From NCBI RefSeq assembly GCF_000373765.1, contig NZ_KB892382.1, forward strand, positions 186,142 through 247,880: a DNA stretch of 61,739 bases, in the 5' to 3' direction. A program made the position numbers and the translations under genes. The notes below the pieces were generated by a model. It searched no databases. It worked only from the letters and a program-made list of their open reading frames with translations, and was not told the origin of the DNA. Shown here one piece after another: positions 36,148 to 45,475 of the stretch (the stretch's first letter is position 1; the number at the start of each line of letters is the position of its first letter). Source of the stretch: Legionella shakespearei DSM 23087. GTDB taxonomy: Bacteria > Pseudomonadota > Gammaproteobacteria > Legionellales > Legionellaceae.

Positions 36148-38121
36148 ATGAAAGCCCTTTGGAATAAAGATAAGAAATTTTTAAACAGCCTGGAATTCAT
36201 CAATAACAATTTGATGCAACTGAAACAGAACATGGAAGCAGACGAGCAAAGCGTCGAGACCTTCAAGCGTAATAAAGCACTTTACACGAAAATTATAAAG
36301 AGCTTTGAAAATGTCCAGGCTTATGCTGATGGCCGCTCCTGGGGGAACGAATGGCGAAAAGCTAAAAAAGCCTGGTTGGCTGGTACGAAACAGCAATTAT
36401 CAATTCTCAGCCATCGAATGGATGAACTCGACGGAATTAAGCGTCAGGTGACGAAGCCACATGGAGAAAGACAGGCTGATACTGTGGCAGATGAATTGGA
36501 AATAATGCAGATTGTAGATGAAATTGCGGACTATATGGGCAAGATTTTTAATTATGACAGTACGCAAAAGACAACATCAGCATATAGTGAAAACGAACTG
36601 TCTTCTGCTTCCTCAGTACCTGAACTGGCTGATTTGCAAAAAGCATGTATTGATAATGATGAGCCTGATATTGAAAGAATCGTCACTTATTTTGAAAATT
36701 ACAACAAAATTGACCTGCTAAAAAAATGTGCCTGCCAATTTGCCGCAGAAGGTCGCGTGGACGCGCTGGAACAGCTTATGGGGCATTCGACCAGGATTGA
36801 TTATTCGCTTTGTGATAAAGAGGAATGGTCTTTATTGCATTGGGCGGTAGTTGGTAATCAGAAAGAAATGCTCCTGTTTTTATTGAAAAAATCTCCCGTC
36901 AGTATTTTAAAAAACAGCACCTCATATTTTTCTCTAAGTGGAAGTATTTTAAATTTTACTGTTGAATATTGTAATCTGGAACTTTTCGAAGCACTTCTCT
37001 CATCAGAGGAAGTCAAAAGTAAATTGCCGGAATTGCTCTTGTTAAAAGGCAGAAACGGTAAACGCCCGCTTGCTATTACCATGATTAAAATTAAGGAACT
37101 GTTATCGGCTGAGCCCAATGAGAGTATGCAGCAAAAGTATGGTACTTATTTGCGAATGATGGAACGATTGTTTGATTTGGAACACAAGGTCAATGCATCT
37201 AACCCACCTTCAGTGATGGAGCAGAACTTTAAAAATCTGACGGACAAAATCAGTGCTTTCTATAGGGAAATGGATGTAGTCAAGAGATACGCTGTGTATG
37301 CTGATTTGTCTAAATATTCCAATGAAATTACTTCTGGATTGTCTGCTGCTTATAAAATTTCTGCTGAAGACTTTATGCAGCATGTAAAATGGTGTTTACA
37401 AGTCCCATTTTTAAAAGCGTGTCAGGAGAACCAGATTGAAATAGCGACCCAACATGCTAACCTGTTCAAAGAACATGGCGTTGAATCGTTTATTAATGAA
37501 ATCATCCTGGACTGTTTGTCTTATTCAAGTTCAGAAAGCAAAACCCTTGTTTTTAAATTCATCATTGATAATGGCTTGATGGAGCCATCTAAAGCGGTTA
37601 CCGATAATCTGACTAACAATGGCTGGAATGTTCTGCATTGGGCTGTTGCGAAAGAAAAGATAAGTATTATTGAATATCTTATTCATAAAGATCCCAATCT
37701 GGCTTTTATAAAAACTCCAAACGGATGGTTGAATGGTCGAGAAAATCTGTTACATGTTGCAATTGCATATGGGCAAAAGAAGTCACTTAAATTTATATTA
37801 AATGATTTAACTTCAGACAAATATCCAGATAAAACAATTCAATTTAAGCTGTTTTATTTTTTAATCAATAGTAAGGAAAAAAATGGCGAAACCCCATTAG
37901 CCCTTGTTTTATCAAAATTAAACAAGGCTCCTACAGAATATTCGCTTACAGAAGCTCAAGAAATGAAAAAAATCATAGAGGATGCAACCACAACCATGGC
38001 CGCCAATCCTGAGTTTCAGGCATATCTTGAGTCGATTGAAAAAGATGAAGCTGAAAAAGCCAAGGCTGCGGAACTTAAAACCGAAGCCAACAAGACATCC
38101 ACCTTTTGTAGCATCATGTAG
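36148..38121 (+). CDS. Ankyrin-repeat protein ending in a CaaX box, putative effector
   Basis: 657 residues, no signal peptide. The N-terminal 110 residues are helical, probably coiled coil (NNNLMQLKQNMEADEQSVE). Ankyrin repeats are clear at EEWSLLHWAVVGNQKEMLLF and NNGWNVLHWAVAKEKISIIE with ENLLHVAIAYGQKKSLKFIL. The tail is Lys/Glu/Ala-rich and the very last residues are T-F-C-S-I-M. CSIM is a CaaX box of the farnesylated type. CaaX boxes work only with eukaryotic prenyltransferases; the known Legionella example is AnkB. The protein is therefore probably injected and anchored to host membranes. GGAG lies about nine bases before the ATG. Confidence 0.85.
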   Translation: MKALWNKDKKFLNSLEFINNNLMQLKQNMEADEQSVETFKRNKALYTKIIKSFENVQAYADGRSWGNEWRKAKKAWLAGTKQQLSILSHRMDELDGIKRQVTKPHGERQADTVADELEIMQIVDEIADYMGKIFNYDSTQKTTSAYSENELSSASSVPELADLQKACIDNDEPDIERIVTYFENYNKIDLLKKCACQFAAEGRVDALEQLMGHSTRIDYSLCDKEEWSLLHWAVVGNQKEMLLFLLKKSPVSILKNSTSYFSLSGSILNFTVEYCNLELFEALLSSEEVKSKLPELLLLKGRNGKRPLAITMIKIKELLSAEPNESMQQKYGTYLRMMERLFDLEHKVNASNPPSVMEQNFKNLTDKISAFYREMDVVKRYAVYADLSKYSNEITSGLSAAYKISAEDFMQHVKWCLQVPFLKACQENQIEIATQHANLFKEHGVESFINEIILDCLSYSSSESKTLVFKFIIDNGLMEPSKAVTDNLTNNGWNVLHWAVAKEKISIIEYLIHKDPNLAFIKTPNGWLNGRENLLHVAIAYGQKKSLKFILNDLTSDKYPDKTIQFKLFYFLINSKEKNGETPLALVLSKLNKAPTEYSLTEAQEMKKIIEDATTTMAANPEFQAYLESIEKDEAEKAKAAELKTEANKTSTFCSIM

Positions 38122-38142
38122 ACAGCCGGATTCTATACATGA

Positions 38143-38235
38143 TCGATCCCGGCTGCAAGCAGACCGGGCTACAATTCGTGCCACATCTATCCTGTGGCAC
38201 GGTCGTAGCCCGGCTTGCTTGCAACCGGGAGCGAA
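38143..38235. repeat. Two family B half-repeats
   Basis: 38143-38173 (TCCCGGCTGCAAGCAGACCG) and 38205-38235 (GTAGCCCGGCTTGCTTGC) are B arms in opposite order, about 30 bases apart, between two convergent genes. Confidence 0.8.
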
Positions 38236-38289
38236 GTGGCAAAGAACTTACGGCGATGCCACACGTTCAGGAGGACGTGCCAGATTTCA

Positions 38290-40272
38290 TCAACTATTGG
38301 GAGTCACAATATTAAACCAGAAATCAAAGTTATCCATGAATCCCAATAATTGATTTAAGGCATTTTGATTCCCTGTAATTTTTAACTCAGCGTTTGCTTC
38401 TGTACCCTCAATTGTTTTTTGTTTGAGGATGATTTGGTTTAATGTTTCCCTGTTTATCGTTATTGTTGCATCAGCCTTATCTGACTGATGCCCCTTAACG
38501 TGGTGCAAACCGCCATTGTTGAGTTCTACTACATACTGTTCATTAATGTCAGGGAATACAAAATTTAAAGTGAGAGTAGTATTCGCTGCTTGTTCCCCAT
38601 TCAATTTAATCCCCAGATAATCAAAAAACAAATCGGTACTCATCGCTCGAATAGTATCAGGACTGGCTGCATCGGGTGCTGCAACTTTTTGTATTCCATG
38701 ACGCAGTTCTCTAGCGCCACTGAGATAAAAATTACGCCAAGGCCCTGATTCAGCCTGATAACCCAATTGTTCCAGTGCATCCGCTTCAAGATTACGTGCA
38801 TCCTGATTAGCAGGTTCTGCAAAAACCACATGGTTCATGACTTCAGCAACCCAGCGATAATTTCCTTCTGCAAAATCTTTTTTGGCCTGTTCCATAATTT
38901 TGGCAGCACCACCCATATAGTCCACATATTTCTTACTGGCTTCTACAGGAACCAATGGATGCAAGGTTGCAGGATTGCCGCTAAACCAGCCTAAATATTT
39001 TACATAAGTTGCTTTGGTATTATGATTCATCGTTCCATAATAGCCACGGTTTGACCAGTAATGACTTAATGCAGGTGGCAGATTCACCTTTTCTGCTATT
39101 TCATCCATGGTAAAGCCCTGGTTGGCGAAATGCAGGGTTTGATCATTGATGAACCGGTACATGTCTCGCTGTAATCTTAAATGCGTTACTATATTGCCTT
39201 TATCCCAAACTGGCCAATGGTGGGGGGCGAATAAGACCTGAACATCATTGCCCCAAAGATAAATCACTTCATTCAGATATTTTGACCATGCTAAGGGATC
39301 TCTGATTTTTGCGCCCCTTAAGGAATAGGTATTATGCAGGGTATGGGTTGCATCTTCTGCAGTACACAGCGCATGATAATCAGAGACGTAAAAGAACATC
39401 TCGGAGGGCGCTTCAGAATCTGGTGCCATATAAAAAACAAAATCCAGGCCTGCTAAATTTAAATGCTGCTGGTTTTCTTTAACAAGATCGGTAGGGGGGA
39501 TAAGAGACACAGTTCCTGATGAAGTTGTCATTCCCAAACCTGCACCTACCTGACCTGTAGGAGACATGGGCAACAGATTACCATACATATAACTGGCTCT
39601 GCGGCTCATAGCATTTCCTGCCATCACATTTTCAGCCACAGCACTTTCTGTGAAGCCAACAGGAGCCACAATCTTTACCTTGCCCGCTTTCACGTCCTCT
39701 TCAGTGACAACGCCCTTGACTCCACCGTAGTGATCGATATGGCTGTGCGTATAAATTACTGCAACAACAGGCTTTTTAGGACGATGTTTAAAATATAAAT
39801 CAAGAGACGCTTTTGCTGTTTCAGTGGAAATTAATGGGTCGACAATGACTATACCCTGTGGTCCTTCAATAAAAGTAATGTTGGAAAGATCGGCTGTGCG
39901 TACTTGATATATGTGTTCATTAACCTGAAACAATCCCCCCATTTTGACCAGTTGCGATTGGCGCCATAAACTGGGATTGACTGTATCAGGTGAGGGGCTG
40001 TCATTTTTTATAAACGAAAATTTGCTTAAATCCCAGACAATATCTCCTTTGGCGTTTTTGATTACTCCATCATCAGGCAAAGGGGCTATGAATCCTTTGG
40101 AGGCATTAGTAAATGAGTCTTTATTGTTGAAAGGAAGTTCAGTTAATAATGCATTATTTAAACTTTTTGTAACAGGTGACGCTTCTTTGGAGGATTCGTC
40201 AGCAGAGGCAGTATTTAGCAATAACAGAGGTGATGCAGTTAAAATACATAACACCAATTGTTTCATTTTCAT
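38290..40272 (-). CDS. Alkyl/aryl-sulfatase, metallo-beta-lactamase fold (SdsA1/BDS1 type)
   Basis: Periplasmic hydrolase of primary alkyl sulfates such as SDS, 660 residues, the normal length for the family. Signal peptide MKMKQLVLCILTASPLLLLNTA... The zinc-binding motif THSHIDHYGG is at residues 175-184 (H176, H178, D180, H181). FIEGPQGIVIVDPLIS precedes it, EMFFYVSDYHALCTAEDATH and FAPHHWPVWDKGN follow, then the dimerisation region, and a C-terminal SCP2-like domain (TLTLNFVFPDINEQY...). AAAGGA is five bases before the first ATG. It stands alone. Confidence 0.92.
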   Translation of the reverse strand: MKMKQLVLCILTASPLLLLNTASADESSKEASPVTKSLNNALLTELPFNNKDSFTNASKGFIAPLPDDGVIKNAKGDIVWDLSKFSFIKNDSPSPDTVNPSLWRQSQLVKMGGLFQVNEHIYQVRTADLSNITFIEGPQGIVIVDPLISTETAKASLDLYFKHRPKKPVVAVIYTHSHIDHYGGVKGVVTEEDVKAGKVKIVAPVGFTESAVAENVMAGNAMSRRASYMYGNLLPMSPTGQVGAGLGMTTSSGTVSLIPPTDLVKENQQHLNLAGLDFVFYMAPDSEAPSEMFFYVSDYHALCTAEDATHTLHNTYSLRGAKIRDPLAWSKYLNEVIYLWGNDVQVLFAPHHWPVWDKGNIVTHLRLQRDMYRFINDQTLHFANQGFTMDEIAEKVNLPPALSHYWSNRGYYGTMNHNTKATYVKYLGWFSGNPATLHPLVPVEASKKYVDYMGGAAKIMEQAKKDFAEGNYRWVAEVMNHVVFAEPANQDARNLEADALEQLGYQAESGPWRNFYLSGARELRHGIQKVAAPDAASPDTIRAMSTDLFFDYLGIKLNGEQAANTTLTLNFVFPDINEQYVVELNNGGLHHVKGHQSDKADATITINRETLNQIILKQKTIEGTEANAELKITGNQNALNQLLGFMDNFDFWFNIVTPNS

Positions 40273-40398
40273 ATCAGTCCTTTGATTTTTAAAATTTGCT
40301 TTTAATATACGCGGATTATTATCAATTTGGGATAGGTGAACTAATAAAAGCTCTTCATTATTAACGAAATATCCATGCCAGAGTAGCAGGAAAAGTAA

Positions 40399-40443
40399 TG
40401 GTACGTCTTTTGTACGTATGCTATAATTTAGACATACAGGAGA
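40399..40443 (+). promoter_or_regulatory. Promoter/operator of the toxin-antitoxin pair
   Basis: A TATAAT box at 40422-40427 and an AGGAGA ribosome site at 40438-40443. Two GTACGT copies (40401 and 40412) are 11 bases apart, one helical turn, and overlap the -35 to -10 span. That is the kind of site a ribbon-helix-helix antitoxin would bind for autorepression (inference). Confidence 0.5.
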
Positions 40444-40449
40444 TATATC

Positions 40450-40725
40450 ATGACTGCAAAAATAAATTATGAGCGATTAGAGGCAAAAATTCAGCCAGAA
40501 ATTAAGCGATTAGCTGAAAGAGCTGCTTTAGTAAGTGGCGTTACACTTACCGATTACTTGATTAAATTAATCCAGGAAGATGCGCCTAAAACATTAAAAG
40601 CCCATACAGAAATCAAACTCACTAATGAGCAATTTGATACATTTCTTTCTATTTGTGATAGCGATAGAGAGTTAAGTAATGAATTAAAAGCGGCAGCTAA
40701 ATTATTAGATGATGAAGGTTTTTGA
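40450..40725 (+). CDS. DUF1778-family antitoxin (TacA-like)
   Basis: 91 residues. The N-terminal half is a ribbon-helix-helix DNA-binding domain of the DUF1778 type (INYERLEAKIQPEIKRLAER, then LVSGVTLTDYLIKLIQEDA). The C-terminal part (LTNEQFDTFLSICDSDRELS, LKAAAKLL) is the toxin-neutralising tail, with the typical F..FL pattern. It binds and inhibits the acetyltransferase encoded next and represses the operon. The stop codon overlaps the next start (TGATG). Confidence 0.88.
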   Translation: MTAKINYERLEAKIQPEIKRLAERAALVSGVTLTDYLIKLIQEDAPKTLKAHTEIKLTNEQFDTFLSICDSDRELSNELKAAAKLLDDEGF

Positions 40726-41237
40726 TGAGTTTGAATCAAGAGTTTGTTCAACTCAATCCGAAGGAACACTTAATCAAAGATTTTGACTGTAAAAAAGAGG
40801 GTATGAATGAGTTTTTAATTAAATATGCTGCAAAACATGCCAGTAAAGGCATTAGCACAACCATGGTTCTAACAGTCAATGATTCTGGCTTGGTTAAGTC
40901 GCCAGTTGCATCTTATTATACTCTGGCTCTCTCAACAATTCATAGGGAGGCTATACCATGCACCGGGTTGCCTTCATATCCCATTCCTGTAACTTTACTG
41001 GCTCGCCTGGCCGTCGATGTAAATTATCAAGGAAAAAACCTGGGGAAAAAATCGTTAATATATGCTTTGCGTCATTCAGTGAGGTTAAGAAATCACGGTT
41101 TGCCAACACAAGGACTGGTGCTCGATGTATTAGATGAAGAGGCTTTAGCCTTTTATAAAACATTCAATTTTTTTCAGGAATGTATCGATAATCCAATGAA
41201 GCTTTACATTTCAATGAACGAATTACAGAAAATTTAA
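40725..41237 (+). CDS. GNAT acetyltransferase toxin (TacT/AtaT-like)
   Basis: 170 residues. Acetylates aminoacyl-tRNA in characterised relatives and so stops translation. Motifs: FDCKKEGMNEFLIKYAAKHA at the N-terminus, SPVASYYTLAL, then TLLARLAVDVNYQGKNLGKKSL, which is the acetyl-CoA-binding loop (usual Q-G-x-G-x-G/A, here QGKNLGK), and EEALAFYKTFNFF with the conserved Tyr. The start at ATG 40725 shares its A with the antitoxin stop, so translation is coupled; a TTG one codon earlier is rejected. A QGKNLGK loop is slightly unusual. Confidence 0.88.
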   Translation: MSLNQEFVQLNPKEHLIKDFDCKKEGMNEFLIKYAAKHASKGISTTMVLTVNDSGLVKSPVASYYTLALSTIHREAIPCTGLPSYPIPVTLLARLAVDVNYQGKNLGKKSLIYALRHSVRLRNHGLPTQGLVLDVLDEEALAFYKTFNFFQECIDNPMKLYISMNELQKI

Positions 41238-41252
41238 TTAATTTAAAATAGG

Positions 41253-41486
41253 CGTAGCCTTGATGCAGCGATAGCGAAATCAAGGTTTTCATGTAGTAAG
41301 GCTTAAAGACCATAGGAAAACCTTGATTACGCTATCGCTGCATCAAGGCTACAGTTTTTTATATATTTTAATCAATCTTCTTATCCATAACTCACGCTAA
41401 TATAATGGCAGTTGCTATAGCCCGGTCTGCTTGCAGCCGGGATCGAACTGATAAATCCTATCCCGGCTGCAAGCAGACCGGGCTAC
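41253..41486. repeat. Family E palindrome and family B palindrome
   Basis: 41253-41352 is an intact family E element: arms GTAGCCTTGATGCAGCGATA and complement plus inner AAGGTTTTC/GAAAACCTT. 41418-41486 is a clean family B pair. They occupy most of the 341 bases between the toxin gene and the helicase gene. Nothing else is seen there. Confidence 0.9.
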
Positions 41487-41578
41487 GAATCAAGGCAGCG
41501 TCCGGGATTTCCCATATCCTTACAAATCGTTTAAAATGCCGCATGAACAAGTCCTGACATCAAAAATGGAAAGTAGTT

Positions 41579-43285
41579 ATGCAGCAAAATGAAGCATTGA
41601 GCTTGTTAAAAATGGGAGCAAATGTTTTTCTCACCGGCGCAGCGGGCTCAGGGAAGACTTATTTACTCAATCAATATATTAATTACCTTAAAGAACATAA
41701 TGTACCGGTTGCTATGACGGCTTCTACAGGTATTGCCGCCACTCATTTGCAAGGCAGCACGCTGCATTCATGGTCGGGAATAGGTATAAAAGACAATATT
41801 TCACCACAGGATCTGGAACGCTTACATAAGAATAAGCGCATAAAATCAAATTATAAAAAAACCAAAGTACTCATTATTGATGAAATATCCATGCTGCATA
41901 AACATCAGCTCGATATGGTGGATTTTATAGCCCGAAGCTTTCTTGACCCTGAGCGCGTTTTTGGAGGCTTGCAAGTGATAGTCTGTGGTGATTTTTTCCA
42001 GTTACCACCTGTGTCTTCTGGTTTAGAGGAAGAAAAACAGTTCGCTTATGAAGCATCTGTATGGAATGATGAACATTTTAAAGTCTGTTACTTGCACGAA
42101 CAATACCGTCAAAGCAATGATCCCTTGTTAACGGTTTTAAATGACATAAGAAATGGTACTGCGGGAGAACATACTAAAGTGCCTTTACGGACCCGTTATA
42201 AGAAAGAACCGGAAGGGGCTACAAAGGCTACTAAATTATACACCCGCAATATCAATGTTGATTGGATTAATGACCGTGAATTAGCCAGGATTCAAGGGCA
42301 GGAAAAAATATTTACCATGGTCTCTCAAGGGTTTGACGCCTTGGTAGAGGGATTAAAAAGCAGTTGTCTTGCGCATGAGCAGTTAAAATTAAAAATTGGT
42401 GCTGAGGTAATGTTTATTAAAAACCACCCTCAGGGGAAATATGTCAATGGCACCCGATGCGTGGTGGTGGGGTTTGAAAAGAGTGGCGATGCCTGGCCTG
42501 TTGTCAAAACTTATGATAACAGGATAATTACCGCATGTGCAGAAGACTGGGTATTCGAAGACAATGGCATAGTTCGAGCAAGCATCACACAAGTACCTCT
42601 TCGCCTTGCCTGGGCGCTTACTATTCACAAAAGCCAGGGAATGACTCTGGACGCGGCGGAAATAGATTTGGGTGATGCCTTTGAGCCAGGCATGGGCTAT
42701 GTCGCTTTGTCGCGCATACGCAGTTTGAATGGTTTGAAATTAATGAATTTAAACGAAATGGCTTTAAAGGTGCATCCTAAAATCCTCCAGCAAGATCAGT
42801 TGTTTAAAGACAGTTCTGCTGCGTTGGTAAAGTATTTACACAACTTATCAGAGGAAGAGACGATTCAATCCCAGCAAACAACCTTGTTTGAACGTTTTGA
42901 AGGTGGCACAGTCAAAAAATCCACCAAAAGAATCTTTAATAAAGAAGCGAAGAAACCTACCCATATAATCACTCTTGAACTTTTAAAAAATAAGCTGTCA
43001 ATTAGTGGAGTAGCAGAGCAGAGAGGATTATCAAGCGGGACAGTGCTTGGTCATGTGGAAAAGCTCAAAGGTTTAAAGCTAATAACTAACTCAGATATTG
43101 AGCACCTGAAAGAGGGCTTATCTCAAAATGAATTTGATTTGATATTTACTGAACTTGCCAAATCAGAAGACGGAAAGCTAACGCCCCTTGTTGAAGCCTT
43201 CGAGGGAAAATATTCGTACGACACGATCAAGTTAGTAAGATTATTTTATGAAGGGAAAAGCCAGGCCACACAGTCATTAAGTTAA
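41579..43285 (+). CDS. Pif1-like SF1 helicase with C-terminal helix-turn-helix
   Basis: 568-residue ATP-dependent DNA helicase. Walker A GAAGSGKT (20-27), motif Ia TASTGIAATHLQGSTLHSW (characteristic of Pif1/RRM3), Walker B VLIIDEISML (D101-E102), VIVCGDFFQLPPV (motif III), HEQYRQ (motif IV), and WALTIHKSQGMTLDAAEIDL with GYVALSRIRSL (motifs V-VI). The last 100 residues (HIITLELLKNKLSISGVAEQ; RGLSSGTVLGHVEKL) form a helix-turn-helix like the HTH_40 domain found at the end of RecQ or Pif1 proteins. Role in repair or replication-fork handling is likely. It stands alone between repeats. Confidence 0.92.
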   Translation: MQQNEALSLLKMGANVFLTGAAGSGKTYLLNQYINYLKEHNVPVAMTASTGIAATHLQGSTLHSWSGIGIKDNISPQDLERLHKNKRIKSNYKKTKVLIIDEISMLHKHQLDMVDFIARSFLDPERVFGGLQVIVCGDFFQLPPVSSGLEEEKQFAYEASVWNDEHFKVCYLHEQYRQSNDPLLTVLNDIRNGTAGEHTKVPLRTRYKKEPEGATKATKLYTRNINVDWINDRELARIQGQEKIFTMVSQGFDALVEGLKSSCLAHEQLKLKIGAEVMFIKNHPQGKYVNGTRCVVVGFEKSGDAWPVVKTYDNRIITACAEDWVFEDNGIVRASITQVPLRLAWALTIHKSQGMTLDAAEIDLGDAFEPGMGYVALSRIRSLNGLKLMNLNEMALKVHPKILQQDQLFKDSSAALVKYLHNLSEEETIQSQQTTLFERFEGGTVKKSTKRIFNKEAKKPTHIITLELLKNKLSISGVAEQRGLSSGTVLGHVEKLKGLKLITNSDIEHLKEGLSQNEFDLIFTELAKSEDGKLTPLVEAFEGKYSYDTIKLVRLFYEGKSQATQSLS

Positions 43286-43353
43286 GTGATACCCGGTCCC
43301 CGGCTTGTCGTATTGGTATCTCCACAAATGCCAGCTCTGTGCCTTAACAAAAA

Positions 43354-43545
43354 TTCCGCTCCTTAACAGTCGCGGCTCGGTTTTCTGGTGCACGATAAAG
43401 TAAATACAAACGCACGAAAACCGAGCCGCGACCGTAAGGAAGCGGAACAGTTCTATTGGCACGTACTTTATTTCTTGCACCTATACAACTGCTTGCAGCG
43501 GGGATTTGTGCTTGCTCGATCCCGGCTGCAAGCAGACCGGGCTAC
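43354..43545. repeat. Family C palindrome and family B pair
   Basis: 43354-43448 is a full family C element that shares the CTCCTTAACAGTCGC arm variant and TCTGGTGCACGATAAAG loop with the copy at 33491. 43488-43545 is a family B pair with a worn left arm. The last 170 bases before the next gene are AT-rich; AGGGAG is the ribosome site of that gene. Confidence 0.88.
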
Positions 43546-43722
43546 ATCCTGGCATTGCGCCGAGTTGTTGACAAATCCCGGCGAAAGCCGATTGCATGTT
43601 GTATACCGCCAGTAAGTTTTGTTTTTGCTCAATATTGACATCTCGGTTCATTCCTGTTTCATATAAAACTTAAATTAAGCCTATAATGATTAAGTAGAGA
43701 AAAGTACAACAGGGAGAATCAC

Positions 43723-43971
43723 ATGCAAAAAAAGACATTGAGCTTTGCAAAATGCTTACGTTTGGGAGCAATCATCGTCGCTCTATGTCTTTTATTTTCC
43801 TGCGCTCAAAATCTTAATGTCGCCAAAGTATGCAGTGTTGGTTATCGTCAGACCATTGATGGTCGATGCATAGTAAGCGAGAAATGCTGGCAGGATCAGT
43901 GGGGGCAGCTGCATTGCAGTAGTGGATATCCTATAAATCTTGGGCCTGTTTTAGGACAGACAAGTCTTTAA
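43723..43971 (+). CDS. Small lipoprotein of unknown function
   Basis: 82 residues. A basic start and hydrophobic core (LGAIIVALCLLFSC) end in the lipobox L-F-S-C, so Cys27 should be lipidated and the protein anchored in a membrane. The mature part has four more Cys (KVCSVGYRQ; GRCIVSEKCW; HCSSGYP). AGGGAG precedes the ATG by six bases. No family recognised. Confidence 0.72.
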   Translation: MQKKTLSFAKCLRLGAIIVALCLLFSCAQNLNVAKVCSVGYRQTIDGRCIVSEKCWQDQWGQLHCSSGYPINLGPVLGQTSL

Positions 43972-44085
43972 AGATTTATCAGAAACTACGAAGTGGTCTT
44001 TGTTGTATTAACCTTTGAGGATTGAACGAGTAGTGTCGAACAGTTCTTGTCCCAGATTATATCAGGCTCAGTGCCGCAACAAAAA

Positions 44086-44362
44086 TTCCGCTTCCTCACG
44101 GTCGCGGCTCGGTTTTCGGTGCACGATGAAGTAAATACGAAAGCACGAAAACCGAGCCGCGACCGTGAGGAAGCGGAACAGTGATACTGGCACGTACTTT
44201 ATTTCTTCCACCTATGTATAGCCGACATTGTGCATACCTCATCCCGGCTGCAAGCAGACCGGGCTACGAATTTTAAGAGTGTCATTCTGAGCAAAGCGAA
44301 AGATCTTCCATGGAGAAGCCCTATGTCAATCATGGAAGCTCCTTCGCTTTGCTCAGTATGAC
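44086..44362. repeat. Family C palindrome, B half and a separate palindrome
   Basis: 44086-44178 is a full family C element, 44241-44268 a single B arm, and 44281-44362 an inverted repeat of another kind (GTCATTCTGAGCAAAGCGAA and complement), seen once in this window. They lie between two convergent genes, 22 bases before the stop of the minus-strand one. Confidence 0.88.
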
Positions 44363-44384
44363 TTATGGTAGTATTACAATTTGT

Positions 44385-45248
44385 TTATTTTGAAAAACTA
44401 AAAGATTCAACGACACCTATTTCTGCATCTCTACTGGTGAAATAAAGATCAGCCATATTTAGTGCGGTGTCAGGGTTTGCTTTTAAAATTTTAGTGCATA
44501 CCCCTTTGAAACTGTCATCTTCTCCCTCAAAGAAACCCAAAGAATATTCAGTTTTGTTGCTGTGTTCGTAAATAGCTTGCAGGATAATTTCTTTCCTATC
44601 TTTTTCAGGAAAGTCATCCTCTTGCGTTTTAGCCTGTTCTATAAGTTGATTTGCCTTCAAATAATTCTTTTCTGCTAAGGCTTCTTTTAAAGATTGCTCA
44701 AAATTAGCGTTTACACTTGGTTCTTCTGTGCCCATAATATTTTTGTGTGTATTAAAGAATTTCTGAAACGCCTCATTTAACTCAGAAAGAGATTTTTTCG
44801 AAATTGAAAAAGGCAGTGATAAAATCAGATCACGCGTTAATTGATGTAATTCATCTTCGGTAATTTCTAAACCCTGGAGCGATATTGAATATTTATAAAA
44901 ATCAATCAGCTTATAGCCATCATCACCATAGCGATTTGACCACTCATGTTTAATATTATCTGTATTATTAAAGATAGTGTAATCATCCGGTTTTTTACTG
45001 GCGAGTCGTGTAAACACTTGCTTAAGTGCGGCAAATGTTTCATCAGAATTCTTACTTGTCATATCAGTGGTTAAAACAACAAGTGTATAACAGGGCTCGG
45101 CCTTATTGGGATCACGTGTTATGGAAAAATATTTGATTTTAGTTGAGTCAGCAACAACAGTGGGGACCCAAAAATTAACCCCCGGGTCTCCATGATGATA
45201 TCCTGTACCATCATCATAATAGATATTAAGATTCACTGGAAATACCAT
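44385..45248 (-). CDS. Unrecognised 287-residue soluble protein
   Basis: No signal peptide. The first 80 residues look like a beta-rich domain (MVFPVNLNIYYDDGTGYHHG; PCYTLVVLTTDMTSK). The rest is helical and charged (LKEALAEKNYLKANQLIEQA reads like a TPR-type helix pair). GAGG lies six bases before the ATG. No family recognised. The composition would fit an effector but there is no direct sign. Confidence 0.65.
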   Translation of the reverse strand: MVFPVNLNIYYDDGTGYHHGDPGVNFWVPTVVADSTKIKYFSITRDPNKAEPCYTLVVLTTDMTSKNSDETFAALKQVFTRLASKKPDDYTIFNNTDNIKHEWSNRYGDDGYKLIDFYKYSISLQGLEITEDELHQLTRDLILSLPFSISKKSLSELNEAFQKFFNTHKNIMGTEEPSVNANFEQSLKEALAEKNYLKANQLIEQAKTQEDDFPEKDRKEIILQAIYEHSNKTEYSLGFFEGEDDSFKGVCTKILKANPDTALNMADLYFTSRDAEIGVVESFSFSK

Positions 45249-45367
45249 TTTCTACCTCATTCAAATGTCCATGAATAGGCAATTATAAATTGATTTTAAA
45301 ATCACGCACGGTTGAAGAAGGACATTTTAAAGTGATATTCAGACAAAATTATCTTGGTGGGGGATTT

Positions 45368-45470
45368 GTAGCCCGGTTGCTTGCAACTGCTCTTTACCAT
45401 TCTCCGATCCACGTCGTCCTGAGCGCGTCTTTTTGCGCGAAGGATCTCCTGAAAAGCGGCATGGTGCCGG
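45368..45470. repeat. Family B fragment joined to family A half (A6)
   Basis: 45368-45390 GTAGCCCGGTTGCTTGCAAC, spacer, then a single A arm 45411-45470. The order and spacer match 5169-5270. Here the second A arm is missing. Confidence 0.82.
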
Positions 45471-45475
45471 TTATT

